NCBI GenBank assembly: GCA_023430565.1 | Contig: JAEZAD010000149.1 | Span: 1-29,220 of the forward strand | From: Verrucomicrobiota bacterium | GTDB lineage: Bacteria > Verrucomicrobiota > Verrucomicrobiia > Opitutales > Opitutaceae | Reading direction: 5' to 3' | Length of the DNA: 29,220 nt | Shown here: positions 7,236 through 16,112 of the stretch, in pieces | Layout of the letters: the number at the start of each line of letters is the position of its first letter | Position numbering within the stretch: the first letter of the stretch is position 1 | Program-made: the position numbers and the translations under genes | Notes under the pieces: model-generated | The model's input: only the letters and a program-made list of their open reading frames with translations | Told to the model about the DNA's origin: nothing | Database searches by the model: none

Positions 7236-10160
7236 CTAGAACGAATACCGCGCCCCCAGCGAAATCGTCCGGCCGACGACCCAGTTGCCGAAGTTGTTCG
7301 TCGTCCGCCCATGCTCGCCATAGTAGCTGTGCTGCGTGTCGTCGGTGAGATTCGTGCCCTCGAGGGTCACGACGAAGTTGTCCGCAAAGCGGTAGCTGAG
7401 CTGCGCCGTCACGCTGCGCTCCGCCGCGTTCCAGATGGAAAGCGGATTGGCAAACAGCGCCGCTTCGTTGCGGTGATGAAAGTCCGAACGCCAGGTATAC
7501 GAAACCCGGCCGCTGAACCGGCTCCGTTCATACGCCAGTGTCGCGCTGAAGGAATGGTCGGAGACCAGGAAGAAGTCCGTGGTCCGGACGCCCGTCTGCA
7601 CCCCTGCCGCATCGAAGAGCGGCGTGTCCTGCGACGACTTGAGGTGCGTATAGCTGCCTTGGATACCAAAGCCCTGGAAGATCCCGGGGAGGTTCTTCGG
7701 GAAATAGTCGCCGCCAATCTCGAAGCCTTCCAGTTCGCCGTTCGAGGCGTTCGTCGGCTCCGAGAGGATGTAGTCGTAGGGGCCGATATTGTCCGTGTAG
7801 GTGACGCGACGGCGGGTGCTGACCACCAGTCCTTCGATATCCCGCTTGAACAACGCCAGGTGCGCGGAGGTCGCCTCGTCGAAGTAATACTCGAAGGTCA
7901 GATCGTAACTCCTCGAGGTCGTCTCCTTGAGGTTCGGATTGCCGGCCGACGCCGTGCCATAGCCGATGTTGCTCACGTCCCGGCTGTAGGTGGTCAACGG
8001 ATTCAAATCGCCGAAGTTGGGCCGCCGGATGGTTTCGCCGTAAGCCAGGCGCGCGATGAAGTTGTCCGAGATATCCAGCGTGAACGCCGCGCTCGGCAGC
8101 AGCTTCGTCACCTTGGTGTCGCCGGAGAGCGTGTTGGCCGTGGCCATCGCCGGATTCGTGAACTCCCATTCGTTCTTGATCGAGACGAAGCGGGCGCCGA
8201 ACTGCCCCGTCAGCCGATGGTTGGCGATCTCGGTCTCCATCCGATCGACCTGCAGGTAAAACGCGGTCGTCCGTTCATTCACATCGAAGGTCTTTCGCAG
8301 CGGAGAGTTGAGGTTCGGTCCCGTCCGCCACGTATAGAGCGAGGCGAGATCCGCGCGGTTGGCATACGCATATTCCCCGTCGATCGACGCCCAGGTCGCG
8401 GGAATGTCGGCCCGGCCGTCGAAGAACCCGCTGTTGACGCTCACAATCCCGGGAAACTGCGTGGCGAGGGAAGCGAGCGGGATCGGTCCTCCGTTGCCGG
8501 GGAGCCGGTCGCCTTCCGCGAAACGCGAGGCCTCGGATGCGTCGCGATCGTCCAGGCGCACGCCGAACTTCAACCGCTTGATCCAACCCCAGTCGACATC
8601 GAGCACGCCGTCCGTGGTCACGGTGCCCGCGCTGCCTTCGTTCTTGAAACCCTGATGCCAGACTTCCGGCACCGCGCCGTCGTCCTGCACGCTCCACGTG
8701 GCCGGATTCGACACGTCGCTCTCGTCCACGCCCGTCGTGCCGGCAATATCGAGATAGCGGAAGGCCGGCAGGCCGTCGTCCGCGTTGAAGTCGACCGTCA
8801 CGTCGTTGCGCACGTTGCGGTAGGCGCGGGAGAAATAGTTCGTGCGATGAAACTGGCTGGTTTGATAAACCGCCTCGGATGTCAGCCGAAAGTCCGGGCG
8901 GATGTTCCATTTCCCGTTGAGCGCATACTGGAAGCTGTCGGTCTGCGCCGTCACATAGTCGCCGCTGGTGAACGAATACACCGCGCCGATGTATTCGCGG
9001 CTCTTGATGATGTTGGTATTTGGATACAGCTCGACGTTCAGCGTCGCCGGCGTCCAGTCGACCCACCAATCCACGAACGAGAACAGCAGATTGCTGAAGT
9101 TCTTGTTGCGATAGCCGGTGTAGAAGGCCTCGAAGGTGTATTCGGAATCCTTGTTCGGCGCATATTGCAGCGAGATGTTGGCGGCCGGGCGCTTCGTCTT
9201 TCCCTTCGTCTCGTTGAAGAAGATCGCGTCGCGACCGAGCACATACTCGACGCCCGAGACCTTCGAGCCCGGTGCGGTCGGCAGGCCGTTCTCCAGGCCT
9301 GCCTCCCACGGCACGACATCGGGGAACATGCGGGCATAGGGTTCCGGCCAGGGATGCCCCGACTCCGCCTGCGTGCCCTTGCCGAAGGGCACCTGCGCGC
9401 CCGGCGTCGCACTCTGATCGCGATAGGTCGTGGTCAGATAGGACACGTTGATCAACGCCCCGAATTTTCCATCCGACCCGACCTTCCAGATATTGCTCGC
9501 AAGCGCGCTCACGTTGGGATCGTAGGCCTCGCGCTGCTCCTGATACGTGCTCTTCGCCGAGAGGGCGAACTTCTGCCCCGAGAAATCGAACGGCCGGAAC
9601 GGCTGGATATCGATCACGCCCGCCATGCCCGATTCGATGTGCGACGCCGACCGCGTCTTCATCACATCGATCTGCTTCACCAGGCTCGTCGGCACATCCT
9701 GCAAGGAGAGCGTGAGTCCCGAGGCCGTGAAAATATTGCGGCCGTGCAACGTCGTCGTGACGTCCGGAAGACCGCGGATCGTCACCGAGGTGATGTTGCC
9801 CGCGCCATAGTCCGTCACCTGCACGCCCGGCAGGCGCTGGAGGGACTCGACCGCGTTATGGTCGGGGAACTTGCCAATATCCTCCGCGACGATCGCCTCC
9901 ATGATCTGCGGCGAGTTGCGCTTGATCTCGAGGGCTTTGACCGCACTCGAGCGGAGACCGGTGACAACAAAGGTGTCGAGTTCGACCACTTCGTCGCCCG
10001 TCGGCGGAGCGGATTCCTGAGCTTCCATCCGGCCGGCGCCGGCAGCGAGCGCCGCGAGCGCGAACAACGATAATCCCGCTCTCCGCACGCGTGGCAGCGA
10101 GGGGATCGGAGAAGAGCGGTGCAGGTGGGGGGTCATAGGCACGTGATTAACGGTTTGCAT
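7236..10160 (-). CDS. TonB-dependent outer-membrane receptor
   Basis: A 974-residue outer-membrane receptor of the Xanthomonas/Caulobacter TonB-dependent receptor type. The ATG at 10160 is chosen because GGGAG lies 4 bases upstream; an upstream in-frame ATG (10259) and an internal one (10136) lack this. After a long n-region, LSLFALAALAAGAGRMEA forms the signal core. A TonB-box-like segment follows (VVELDTFVVTG, residues 58-68), then the plug: EAIVAEDIGKFPDHNAVESL, LPGVQVTDYG, SVTIRGLPDVTTTLHGRNIF. The rest is a beta-barrel ending LGARYSF with the terminal Phe used in outer-membrane assembly. No SusD homologue is adjacent. It probably imports oligosaccharides made by the secreted GH43 enzymes, encoded 124 bp downstream on the same strand. 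The substrate is inferred from context only. Confidence 0.92.
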   Translation of the reverse strand: MQTVNHVPMTPHLHRSSPIPSLPRVRRAGLSLFALAALAAGAGRMEAQESAPPTGDEVVELDTFVVTGLRSSAVKALEIKRNSPQIMEAIVAEDIGKFPDHNAVESLQRLPGVQVTDYGAGNITSVTIRGLPDVTTTLHGRNIFTASGLTLSLQDVPTSLVKQIDVMKTRSASHIESGMAGVIDIQPFRPFDFSGQKFALSAKSTYQEQREAYDPNVSALASNIWKVGSDGKFGALINVSYLTTTYRDQSATPGAQVPFGKGTQAESGHPWPEPYARMFPDVVPWEAGLENGLPTAPGSKVSGVEYVLGRDAIFFNETKGKTKRPAANISLQYAPNKDSEYTFEAFYTGYRNKNFSNLLFSFVDWWVDWTPATLNVELYPNTNIIKSREYIGAVYSFTSGDYVTAQTDSFQYALNGKWNIRPDFRLTSEAVYQTSQFHRTNYFSRAYRNVRNDVTVDFNADDGLPAFRYLDIAGTTGVDESDVSNPATWSVQDDGAVPEVWHQGFKNEGSAGTVTTDGVLDVDWGWIKRLKFGVRLDDRDASEASRFAEGDRLPGNGGPIPLASLATQFPGIVSVNSGFFDGRADIPATWASIDGEYAYANRADLASLYTWRTGPNLNSPLRKTFDVNERTTAFYLQVDRMETEIANHRLTGQFGARFVSIKNEWEFTNPAMATANTLSGDTKVTKLLPSAAFTLDISDNFIARLAYGETIRRPNFGDLNPLTTYSRDVSNIGYGTASAGNPNLKETTSRSYDLTFEYYFDEATSAHLALFKRDIEGLVVSTRRRVTYTDNIGPYDYILSEPTNASNGELEGFEIGGDYFPKNLPGIFQGFGIQGSYTHLKSSQDTPLFDAAGVQTGVRTTDFFLVSDHSFSATLAYERSRFSGRVSYTWRSDFHHRNEAALFANPLSIWNAAERSVTAQLSYRFADNFVVTLEGTNLTDDTQHSYYGEHGRTTNNFGNWVVGRTISLGARYSF

Positions 10161-10302
10161 CGAACTCCCGCAGTCCGGGGCCACATGGGGCGGCCTCGGC
10201 CTGCAGGCAGAGAAGGGGCTTCCTCTTCCCATGCGCCCTTCTCCCGCCAAACCCGACACGCTTCGAAAAATTATTTCTTCGCCCTGCGCCCCTTGCCCCG
10301 GT

Positions 10303-12540
10303 TCACCCGCCCACCTGGATCAGCAGGCGCGCCTCGCGCAACAACACCCGCGCAAAGGCCCAGTCGAACCAGAACCCGCGAATCGGACTGCCCCGATCGT
10401 TCGCGCCGCGGAAGGTCGTTTCCATGATCTCGTTCGCCTGCGCGAGCTCCTCCACCGCCTCGCGCTCGCGCCCCAGCCGGAAAAACGACATCGCCGCGAT
10501 CACCCGCGCCGTCGCCGTGCGCGGCGGATTGGCCTCGAGCGAGGCCGTGCACCGCTGCGCCCAGCGCAACGCCTCCGCGTAGTTGCCGCGCCGATATTCG
10601 AAGAGGCTCATCGACAGCGACCGCCACGCCACCGTGAACCCGTCTCCGCCCGCATCCGCCAGCGCCAGCGCCTCGGTCGTCGCCGCCGCCAGCGGGTTCA
10701 TCGCCTCGATCGCGCGCGGACTCGCCGGCAGAAGCAGGCTCACCTTCACGATCCGGTCGGCAAACGGACACGGCGCCGCTGAAAACCGCGCGATCGCCTC
10801 CTGCCGAAACGTCTCATACGCCGCCGCATCGCCGATCTCGAGCAACGCCGGTCCGCACCGCAGATAATCCATCGTCGCCGCATCCGACGCCTCCAGCTGG
10901 TTCACCGCCAGCAACGCCCGAAACCGATCCGCCGCCTGCCGCCAGCGATTCTGCACCGCGTGCCACTCCCCCACCGCGCGAAACACCGCCGCGCCTTCCA
11001 TCGTCGGCTGCGTCAACGCCATCTCGCTCAACAACGCATCCGCCTCCTCGAAACGCTCCTGCCCCACCAGCAGCGCCGCCTGCGTGATCCGCTGCCGCAC
11101 CTCCGCCTCGTGCCGCAACCGCGTCTGCTGCTGCTCCGCCGCCACCGCCCGCTGCCGCGCCTCGCGCTCCTTCAGAAAAAGATACGTCGACGTGCTCGTC
11201 CCCACCACCAGCGCCGCCGCCACCGCCCCCCCCGCGATGAACACCCCGCGATTCCTCCGCACCAGTTTCAACAGCCGATACGACCAGCTCGGCGGCCGCG
11301 CGAGCACCGGCTCGTTGTCCAAATACCGCTGCAAATCCATCGCCAGCCCGTTCGACGTCTCGTAGCGCCGCGCCCGGTCCTTCTCGAGCGCCTTCGTCAC
11401 GATCCAGTCCAGATCCCCGCGCAACAACGCCGCCAGCCGCGCCGGCTCCACCCGCCGGTCCCCCCCCGTTTTTTTCATCTCCTCCGGCGACAACAACGCC
11501 AGCCGCGCCGACGGTCGCGTCGGCTCCTGCTCGCGCAGCGTCTTTCGCAACTCGTCCAGCCCCGACGCCACCAACGCCTTCGCGTCAAACGGCGTCCGCC
11601 CCGTCAACAACTCATAGAGCAGCACGCCCAGGCTGTAGATGTCGCTCCGCGTATCGATGTCCACCCCGCCCATCTCCGCCTGCTCCGGACTCATGTAGGC
11701 CGGTGTGCCGACGAGCTGCGCATGGGCCGTGCACAACAACTTCTCCGTCAGCCGCGCCTCCGTCGCCTTCGAAATCCCGAAGTCGATCACCTTCGGCACC
11801 GGCTTCCCGTCGTGCAATGCCACCATGATGTTCGACGGTTTGATGTCGCCATGGATGATCCCCTTCTGGTGCGCGTGCTGGATCGCGTGGCAAACCTGGA
11901 TGAAAAGATCCAGCCGCGCCCGCACCTCCAGCCGGTTCTGGTCGCAATACTTCGTGAGCGGCACGCCGCGCACCAGCTCCATGATGAAATACGGCGGCCC
12001 CCGGTCCGTCGCCCCCGCGTCAAACACTCGCGCAATGTTCGGATGATCCATCATCGCCAGCGCCTGCCGCTCCGCCTCGAACCGCGCGATCACGCTCTTC
12101 GTTTCCATCCCGAGCTTGATGATCTTCAACGCCACCCGCCGCCGCACCGGCTCCTCCTGCTCCGCCAGATACACCACCCCGCAACCGCCCTCACCCAGCT
12201 TCTCCAGCAGCTTGTAACGCCCGATCTTCGACCCGATCGGCTCCTCCCCGATCGCCTCCGCGCGCGCCCCCTCTCCCCGCACCGCGTCGTGCGCGAGCCG
12301 CTGCAGCGGCGCCACCGTCTCGGCGACGATCGAGCGTCCTTCCGCAAAAAAACTCTCCGCCTCCGTCGCCGCCGCGAGCAACGCCTCCACCCGCTGCCGC
12401 AACGCCTCGTCGCCCTCGCACGCCCGGCGCAAAAACGCCGCCCGCTCCGCCTCGTCCGACAACTCGCTCGCCGCGTCGAACAACTCCTCCTCCCGCGGAG
12501 TGGTCGCGTTCACGCCTCGTTCGTCTCCCAGATCCCGCAT
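10303..12540 (-). CDS. Membrane Ser/Thr protein kinase (HGD catalytic loop)
   Basis: A 745-residue kinase. The start at 12540 (MRDLGDERG) lies 13 bp after the sigma-factor stop; the frame can be extended into that gene but this looks unnecessary. Residues about 16-65 are a short helical region (EELFDAASELSDEAERAAFL) common before such kinases. The kinase domain spans about 107-370: GEGGCGVV glycine loop, K139 in VALKII, catalytic loop IIHGDIKPSN (230-232), DFG at 253 and GTPAYMSPEQ. The usual HRD is HGD, so this is a non-RD kinase; the catalytic Asp remains. A single transmembrane segment (about 433-456) is followed by a coiled, helical repeat-like region of about 290 residues, probably extracytoplasmic. 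It forms a gene pair with the ECF sigma factor and precedes the TonB-receptor operon on the same strand. Confidence 0.9.
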   Translation of the reverse strand: MRDLGDERGVNATTPREEELFDAASELSDEAERAAFLRRACEGDEALRQRVEALLAAATEAESFFAEGRSIVAETVAPLQRLAHDAVRGEGARAEAIGEEPIGSKIGRYKLLEKLGEGGCGVVYLAEQEEPVRRRVALKIIKLGMETKSVIARFEAERQALAMMDHPNIARVFDAGATDRGPPYFIMELVRGVPLTKYCDQNRLEVRARLDLFIQVCHAIQHAHQKGIIHGDIKPSNIMVALHDGKPVPKVIDFGISKATEARLTEKLLCTAHAQLVGTPAYMSPEQAEMGGVDIDTRSDIYSLGVLLYELLTGRTPFDAKALVASGLDELRKTLREQEPTRPSARLALLSPEEMKKTGGDRRVEPARLAALLRGDLDWIVTKALEKDRARRYETSNGLAMDLQRYLDNEPVLARPPSWSYRLLKLVRRNRGVFIAGGAVAAALVVGTSTSTYLFLKEREARQRAVAAEQQQTRLRHEAEVRQRITQAALLVGQERFEEADALLSEMALTQPTMEGAAVFRAVGEWHAVQNRWRQAADRFRALLAVNQLEASDAATMDYLRCGPALLEIGDAAAYETFRQEAIARFSAAPCPFADRIVKVSLLLPASPRAIEAMNPLAAATTEALALADAGGDGFTVAWRSLSMSLFEYRRGNYAEALRWAQRCTASLEANPPRTATARVIAAMSFFRLGREREAVEELAQANEIMETTFRGANDRGSPIRGFWFDWAFARVLLREARLLIQVGG

Positions 12541-12553
12541 GACGCGCCGCTCG

Positions 12554-13126
12554 TTACTGACCCGCGCGAATCGTCTGGAACAGCCAGGCCTTCGCAAAAG
12601 CCCAATGCCGCTCGATCGTCCGCTCCGTCACCCCCAGGCTCGCCGCCACCTCTTCGTTGGTAAACCCGCCAAAAAATTTCAGCACCACCACCCGCGCACG
12701 CTCGGGATCGTGCAGCTTCAATTTCTCCACCGCCTCATCGATCAGGAGCACCTTTTCCTCCGGCGTCGTGTCCGCCAGTTCCACGCTGTCGATGTCGACC
12801 CGCCCCTGGCCTCCCCCGCGCTTGATCCGCGCTTTTCGCCGCGCGCTTTCGATCAAGATCCGTCGCATCGCCTCCGCCGCCGCCCCGAAAAAATGCGCCC
12901 GATTCTGCCACCGCTCGTTGCACCCTCCCACCAGCCGCAGCCACGCCTCATGCACCAGTGCCGTCGGCTGCAGCGTCTGCCCCGCCCCTTCCCGCGCCAT
13001 CTGCACGCCCGCATGCCGGCGCAAATCGTGATACACCAGCGGCAGGATCTCCTCCGACGCCCGCGGATCGTCCAGGCCGATGGCCTGCAACGCATACGTG
13101 ATCTCGGAAATGGCGGGGCGAACCAT
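12554..13126 (-). CDS. ECF-type RNA polymerase sigma factor
   Basis: A 190-residue sigma-70 family protein of the ECF group. Region 2 is at about 20-100 (EEILPLVYHDLRRHA, QTLQPTALVHEAWLRL, RAHFFGAAAEAMRRILIESARRKAR), a pattern typical of the sigma subfamily common in Planctomycetes, Verrucomicrobia and Acidobacteria. Region 4 is at about 130-185 (VLKFFGGFTNEEVAASLGVTERTIERHWAFAKAW helix-turn-helix). GGAG lies 7 bases before the ATG. No anti-sigma factor gene is adjacent; instead the kinase gene follows after 13 bp, which suggests control by phosphorylation (inference). It faces the importer operon across a 296-bp divergent spacer. Confidence 0.93.
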   Translation of the reverse strand: MVRPAISEITYALQAIGLDDPRASEEILPLVYHDLRRHAGVQMAREGAGQTLQPTALVHEAWLRLVGGCNERWQNRAHFFGAAAEAMRRILIESARRKARIKRGGGQGRVDIDSVELADTTPEEKVLLIDEAVEKLKLHDPERARVVVLKFFGGFTNEEVAASLGVTERTIERHWAFAKAWLFQTIRAGQ

Positions 13127-13422
13127 TCGGATCTCCAGCTCTTTTCCCTACCAACAACCTGCTGCCGTGAATCCAGGTTCGGAGACGCAACATTGCAGTC
13201 GGCACATGTGGGGGCAGCTCACGGCAAACCCAATCTCGCCGGGCGCCCTCCCACCGCCAGACGAACCCCACTTCACCGTAATGCGCCGCGCACTGTGCAC
13301 TGTCTACCCGTCCACCGTCCACCATCCACCAACCCGCCCCGAGCGCTTGACTGTCATGCTCACCTGAACTCGTCGTGATATCTCCACCCACGCGATATCC
13401 GAACTCCCCTCGTTCCCCCTCG
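13127..13422. other. Divergent intergenic region between the sigma factor and ytfR
   Basis: This 296-bp non-coding stretch must hold promoters for both the sigma/kinase genes and the ytfR operon. I see no convincing -35/-10 pair: TTGACT at 13347 has no suitable partner at 16-18 bp. An 8-bp inverted pair TGCCGTGA/TCACGGCA lies in the 13172-13226 area with a loop of about 40 bases. A repeat-like tract occupies about 13291-13331. Confidence 0.5.
13291..13331. repeat. Tandem-like 'GTCCACC' tract
   Basis: GCACTGTGCACTGTCTACC is followed by GTCCACCGTCCACCATCCACC-like units. The near-tandem GTCCACC/ATCCACC pattern is of the type dispersed as intergenic repeats in related genomes. No inverted partner is seen nearby. 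Confidence 0.4.
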
Positions 13423-14937
13423 ATGTCCGACGCCTCCCCTTCCCTTCTCTCCGCCCGCGGCATCGGCAAACGCTTTCCCGGCGTCGTTGCGCTCGATGCC
13501 GTCGATTTCTCGGTCCGCCCGGGCGAGGTCCACGCCCTCCTCGGCGAAAACGGCGCCGGCAAATCCACCCTCATCAAGGTTCTCACCGGCGTTCACCCCG
13601 CCGACTCCGGCCAGATCCATCTCGCCAGCCGGCGCATCTCCCCTTCCTCGCCCGCCGACGCCGAAGCCTGCGGCATCTCGACCGTCTATCAGGAGGTCAA
13701 CCTCGTCCCCTCCCTCTCCATCGCCGAAAACCTCACGCTCGGCCGCCAGCCCGGCCGCTTCGGCTTCATCTCCTGGCGCGCCACCCGCCGCCACGCCCAA
13801 CAAGCCCTCGCGCGCCTCGGCCTCGAGGTCGACGTCAACGCCGAACTCGGCTCCCTCTCCGTCGCGCTCCAGCAAATGGTCGCCATCGCCCGCGCCCTCG
13901 ACCGCTCCGCCCGCCTGCTGATCCTCGACGAACCCACCGCCAGCCTCGACGAAAAGGAAGTCGCCGACCTCTTCGCCATCATGCGCCGCCTCCGCTCCGA
14001 AGGCATGGGCATCGTCTTCGTCACCCATTTCCTCGACCAGGTCTACGCCATCTCCGATCGCATCACCGTCCTCCGCAACGGCACCCTCGTCGCCACCTCC
14101 GCCACCGCCGACCTCCCCCGCCTCCAACTCGTCAGCCAAATGCTCGGCCGCGACCTCTCCGATTCTTCTCCTGCTCCCTCCTCCTTGCCCCCTGCTCCCG
14201 CGTCGCCGCCCGTCCTGACGGCGACGTCCCTCTCCCGCCCGCCCGCCCTCCACCCCGTCAACCTCGCTCTCCACCGCGGCGAGGTCCTCGGCCTCGCCGG
14301 CCTCCTCGGCTCCGGCCGCACCGAACTCGCCCGCCTCCTCTTCGGCGTCGACCGCCACACCACCGGCCAGCTCCAGATTTCGAATACACCCACCCACATC
14401 TCCTCCCCCCGCCACGCCATCCGCCACGGCCTCGCCTTCTCCTCCGAAGACCGGAAACACGAAGGCATCCTCCCCAACCTCTCCGTCCGCGAAAACCTCA
14501 TCCTCGCCCTCCAGGCCAAACGCGGCGCCGCCCGCGCCCTCGCCCGCTCCGAGCAACACACCCTCTGCGAACACTACATCCGCGCCCTCCGCATCAAAAC
14601 CGCGGATACCGAGACCCCCATTCGCAACCTCTCCGGCGGCAACCAGCAAAAAGTCCTCCTCGCCCGCTGGCTCGCGACCCACCCGTCCGTCATCATCCTC
14701 GACGAGCCCACCCGTGGCATCGACGTCGGCGCCAAAGCCGAAATCGAACAACTCATCGCCAAACTCCGCGCCGACGGCCTCGCCGTCCTCTTCATTTCCT
14801 CCGAACTCGACGAAATCGTCCGCAACAGCACGCGCGTCCTCGTCCTTCGCGACCGCCGCCCCGCCGGCGAATTCTCCGGCGCGCAGATCGCCGTCCCCAC
14901 CTTGATGCACGCCATGGCTGCCGGCCACCATGAGTAA
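13423..14937 (+). CDS. ytfR: Two-domain ATPase of the YtfQRT-YjfF-type sugar importer
   Basis: A 504-residue ABC ATPase with two nucleotide-binding halves, as in RbsA/YtfR. First half: GENGAGKST (41-49), VYQEVNLVP, an altered signature LSVALQQMVAIARAL, then LLILDEPTASLD. Second half: degenerate P-loop GLLGSGRTELARLLFG, SSEDRKHEGI, signature LSGGNQQKVLLARWL and ILDEPTRGIDVGA. These oddities are normal for the family and match E. coli YtfR closely. The start at 13423 (MSDASPSLL) is preferred to an in-frame ATG 48 bp upstream because family similarity begins just after it. The linker between halves is unusual: Pro/Ser/Ala-rich (SSPAPSSLPPAPASPP), encoded by a CT-rich near-tandem stretch. It acts at the cytoplasmic face, driving uptake through YtfT/YjfF. 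Confidence 0.93.
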   Translation: MSDASPSLLSARGIGKRFPGVVALDAVDFSVRPGEVHALLGENGAGKSTLIKVLTGVHPADSGQIHLASRRISPSSPADAEACGISTVYQEVNLVPSLSIAENLTLGRQPGRFGFISWRATRRHAQQALARLGLEVDVNAELGSLSVALQQMVAIARALDRSARLLILDEPTASLDEKEVADLFAIMRRLRSEGMGIVFVTHFLDQVYAISDRITVLRNGTLVATSATADLPRLQLVSQMLGRDLSDSSPAPSSLPPAPASPPVLTATSLSRPPALHPVNLALHRGEVLGLAGLLGSGRTELARLLFGVDRHTTGQLQISNTPTHISSPRHAIRHGLAFSSEDRKHEGILPNLSVRENLILALQAKRGAARALARSEQHTLCEHYIRALRIKTADTETPIRNLSGGNQQKVLLARWLATHPSVIILDEPTRGIDVGAKAEIEQLIAKLRADGLAVLFISSELDEIVRNSTRVLVLRDRRPAGEFSGAQIAVPTLMHAMAAGHHE

Positions 14938-14942
14938 AAGAC

Positions 14943-15039
14943 CCAAGCTCCAAGCTCCAAGTTCCAGAGAGCATCCAAATCCTCACCCATCGACTCTTGG
15001 TCCTTGGTCATTCCCTGGAGCTTGGAGCTTGGAGCTTGG
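14943..15039. repeat. Paired palindromic repeat, 'CCAAGCTCCAAG' family, copy 1
   Basis: The arm at 14943-14967 and the inverted arm at 15015-15039 match at 24 of 25 positions. Each is made of CCAAGCT-type units repeated in tandem. The element begins 5 bp after the ytfR stop and fills most of the 150-bp gap before the first permease. A second member lies before the next permease. Confidence 0.9.
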
Positions 15040-15087
15040 ATCTTCCGCGCGTTTGCGCGGTTCTTCCACGCCTCCCGCGCCGCGCCG

Positions 15088-16089
15088 ATGACTCGCCTTC
15101 GCCAACTCCTCCACTCGCCGGCAGCCTGGCCCCTCGCCGGCCTGATCCTCCTTCTCGTCTTCGACGCCCTCCTCCACCCCGGCTTCTTCCGCCTCACGTT
15201 TCAATCCGGCCACCTCTTCGGCGTCCCGATCGATATTCTCAATCAAGGCGCGCGCCCGCTCGTTCTCGCCCTCGGCATGACCCTCGTCATCGCCACCGGC
15301 GGCGTCGACCTCTCCGTCGGCTCCGTCATGGCCGTCTCCGGCGCCATCGCCGCCGTGCTCATTTCGAACGGCACCGATTCGCTCCCGCTCATCCTCGCCG
15401 CCTCCCTGTCCGCCGGCGTCATCGCCGGCCTCCTCAACGGCCTCCTCGTCGCCTACGCCGGCGTCCAGCCCATCGTCGCCACCCTCATCCTCATGGTCGC
15501 CGGCCGCGGCGTCGCCCAACTCCTCACCAACGGCGAAGTCATCCTCATCAGCCACGACTCCTTCCAGTTCCTCGGCAACGGCTACCTCGCCGCTCTCCCT
15601 TTCGCCGCCCTCCTCGCCTTCGCTCTCTATCTTTTAACCCACACCTTCCTGCGCCGCACCGCCGCCGGTCTCTTCGTCGAAGCCGTCGGCGACAACCCCG
15701 TCGCCAGCCGCTTCGCCGGCCTGCCCACCGCCCGCATCAAGTGCCTCGTCTACGTCTTCTCCGGCCTCTGCGCCGGCATCGCCGGCGTCATGGCCGCCGC
15801 CAACATCGCCGCCGCCGACCCCTACCGCGTCGGCGAAAACATGGAGCTCGACGCCATCTTCGCCGTCGTCGTCGGCGGCACCGCCCTCACCGGCGGCCGC
15901 TTCCTCCTGCTCGGCTCCTTCATCGGCGCCCTCCTCCTCCAAACCCTCACGCAAACCATGTATTACGCCGGCGTCCCCCCCGCCGTCGCCCCCGTCCCCA
16001 AAGCCCTCCTCATCCTCGCCGTCTGCCTCCTCCAATCCGACCGCACGCGCGGCTGGTTGCGCGGACTAATCCGTTCTCGAAAGCCATGA
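15088..16089 (+). CDS. ytfT: Sugar ABC importer permease, YtfT-like
   Basis: A 333-residue inner-membrane permease of the CUT2 (RbsC-like) family. The sequence GARPLVLALGMTLVIATGGVDLSVGSVMA matches the family hallmark, and GENMELDAIFAVVVGGTALTGGRF near residue 250 is the second conserved block. Eight to ten hydrophobic segments are visible. The start at 15088 (MTRLRQLLHSP) is chosen because the frame upstream is repeat-encoded (SLELGAW-type residues). No clear ribosome site precedes this ATG. It resembles YtfT more than YjfF by its order and its N-terminal half, and pairs with the following gene to form a heterodimeric channel. Confidence 0.9.
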   Translation: MTRLRQLLHSPAAWPLAGLILLLVFDALLHPGFFRLTFQSGHLFGVPIDILNQGARPLVLALGMTLVIATGGVDLSVGSVMAVSGAIAAVLISNGTDSLPLILAASLSAGVIAGLLNGLLVAYAGVQPIVATLILMVAGRGVAQLLTNGEVILISHDSFQFLGNGYLAALPFAALLAFALYLLTHTFLRRTAAGLFVEAVGDNPVASRFAGLPTARIKCLVYVFSGLCAGIAGVMAAANIAAADPYRVGENMELDAIFAVVVGGTALTGGRFLLLGSFIGALLLQTLTQTMYYAGVPPAVAPVPKALLILAVCLLQSDRTRGWLRGLIRSRKP

Positions 16090-16112
16090 CCGCCGCGCGT
16101 AAGCACCAAGCA

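Noticed and set aside
7224..10073. 949-codon open frame antisense to the TonB-dependent receptor
   Set aside because: Arg/His/Val-rich composition without domains. It is the high-GC shadow of the receptor, which has a signal peptide, plug motifs and a terminal Phe.
1087..10160. SusC/SusD-type locus
   Set aside because: No SusD-like gene lies next to the receptor, and the receptor motifs are of the Xanthomonas/Caulobacter type rather than SusC.
13347..13381. Promoter from TTGACT and TGATAT upstream of ytfR
   Set aside because: The spacing is 23 bp, too long for a sigma-70 promoter, and the second element is weak.
13360..14946. 528-codon frame antisense to ytfR, Gly/Glu/Asp-rich
   Set aside because: No recognisable motif; ytfR on the plus strand matches the family throughout, so this is codon-bias shadow.
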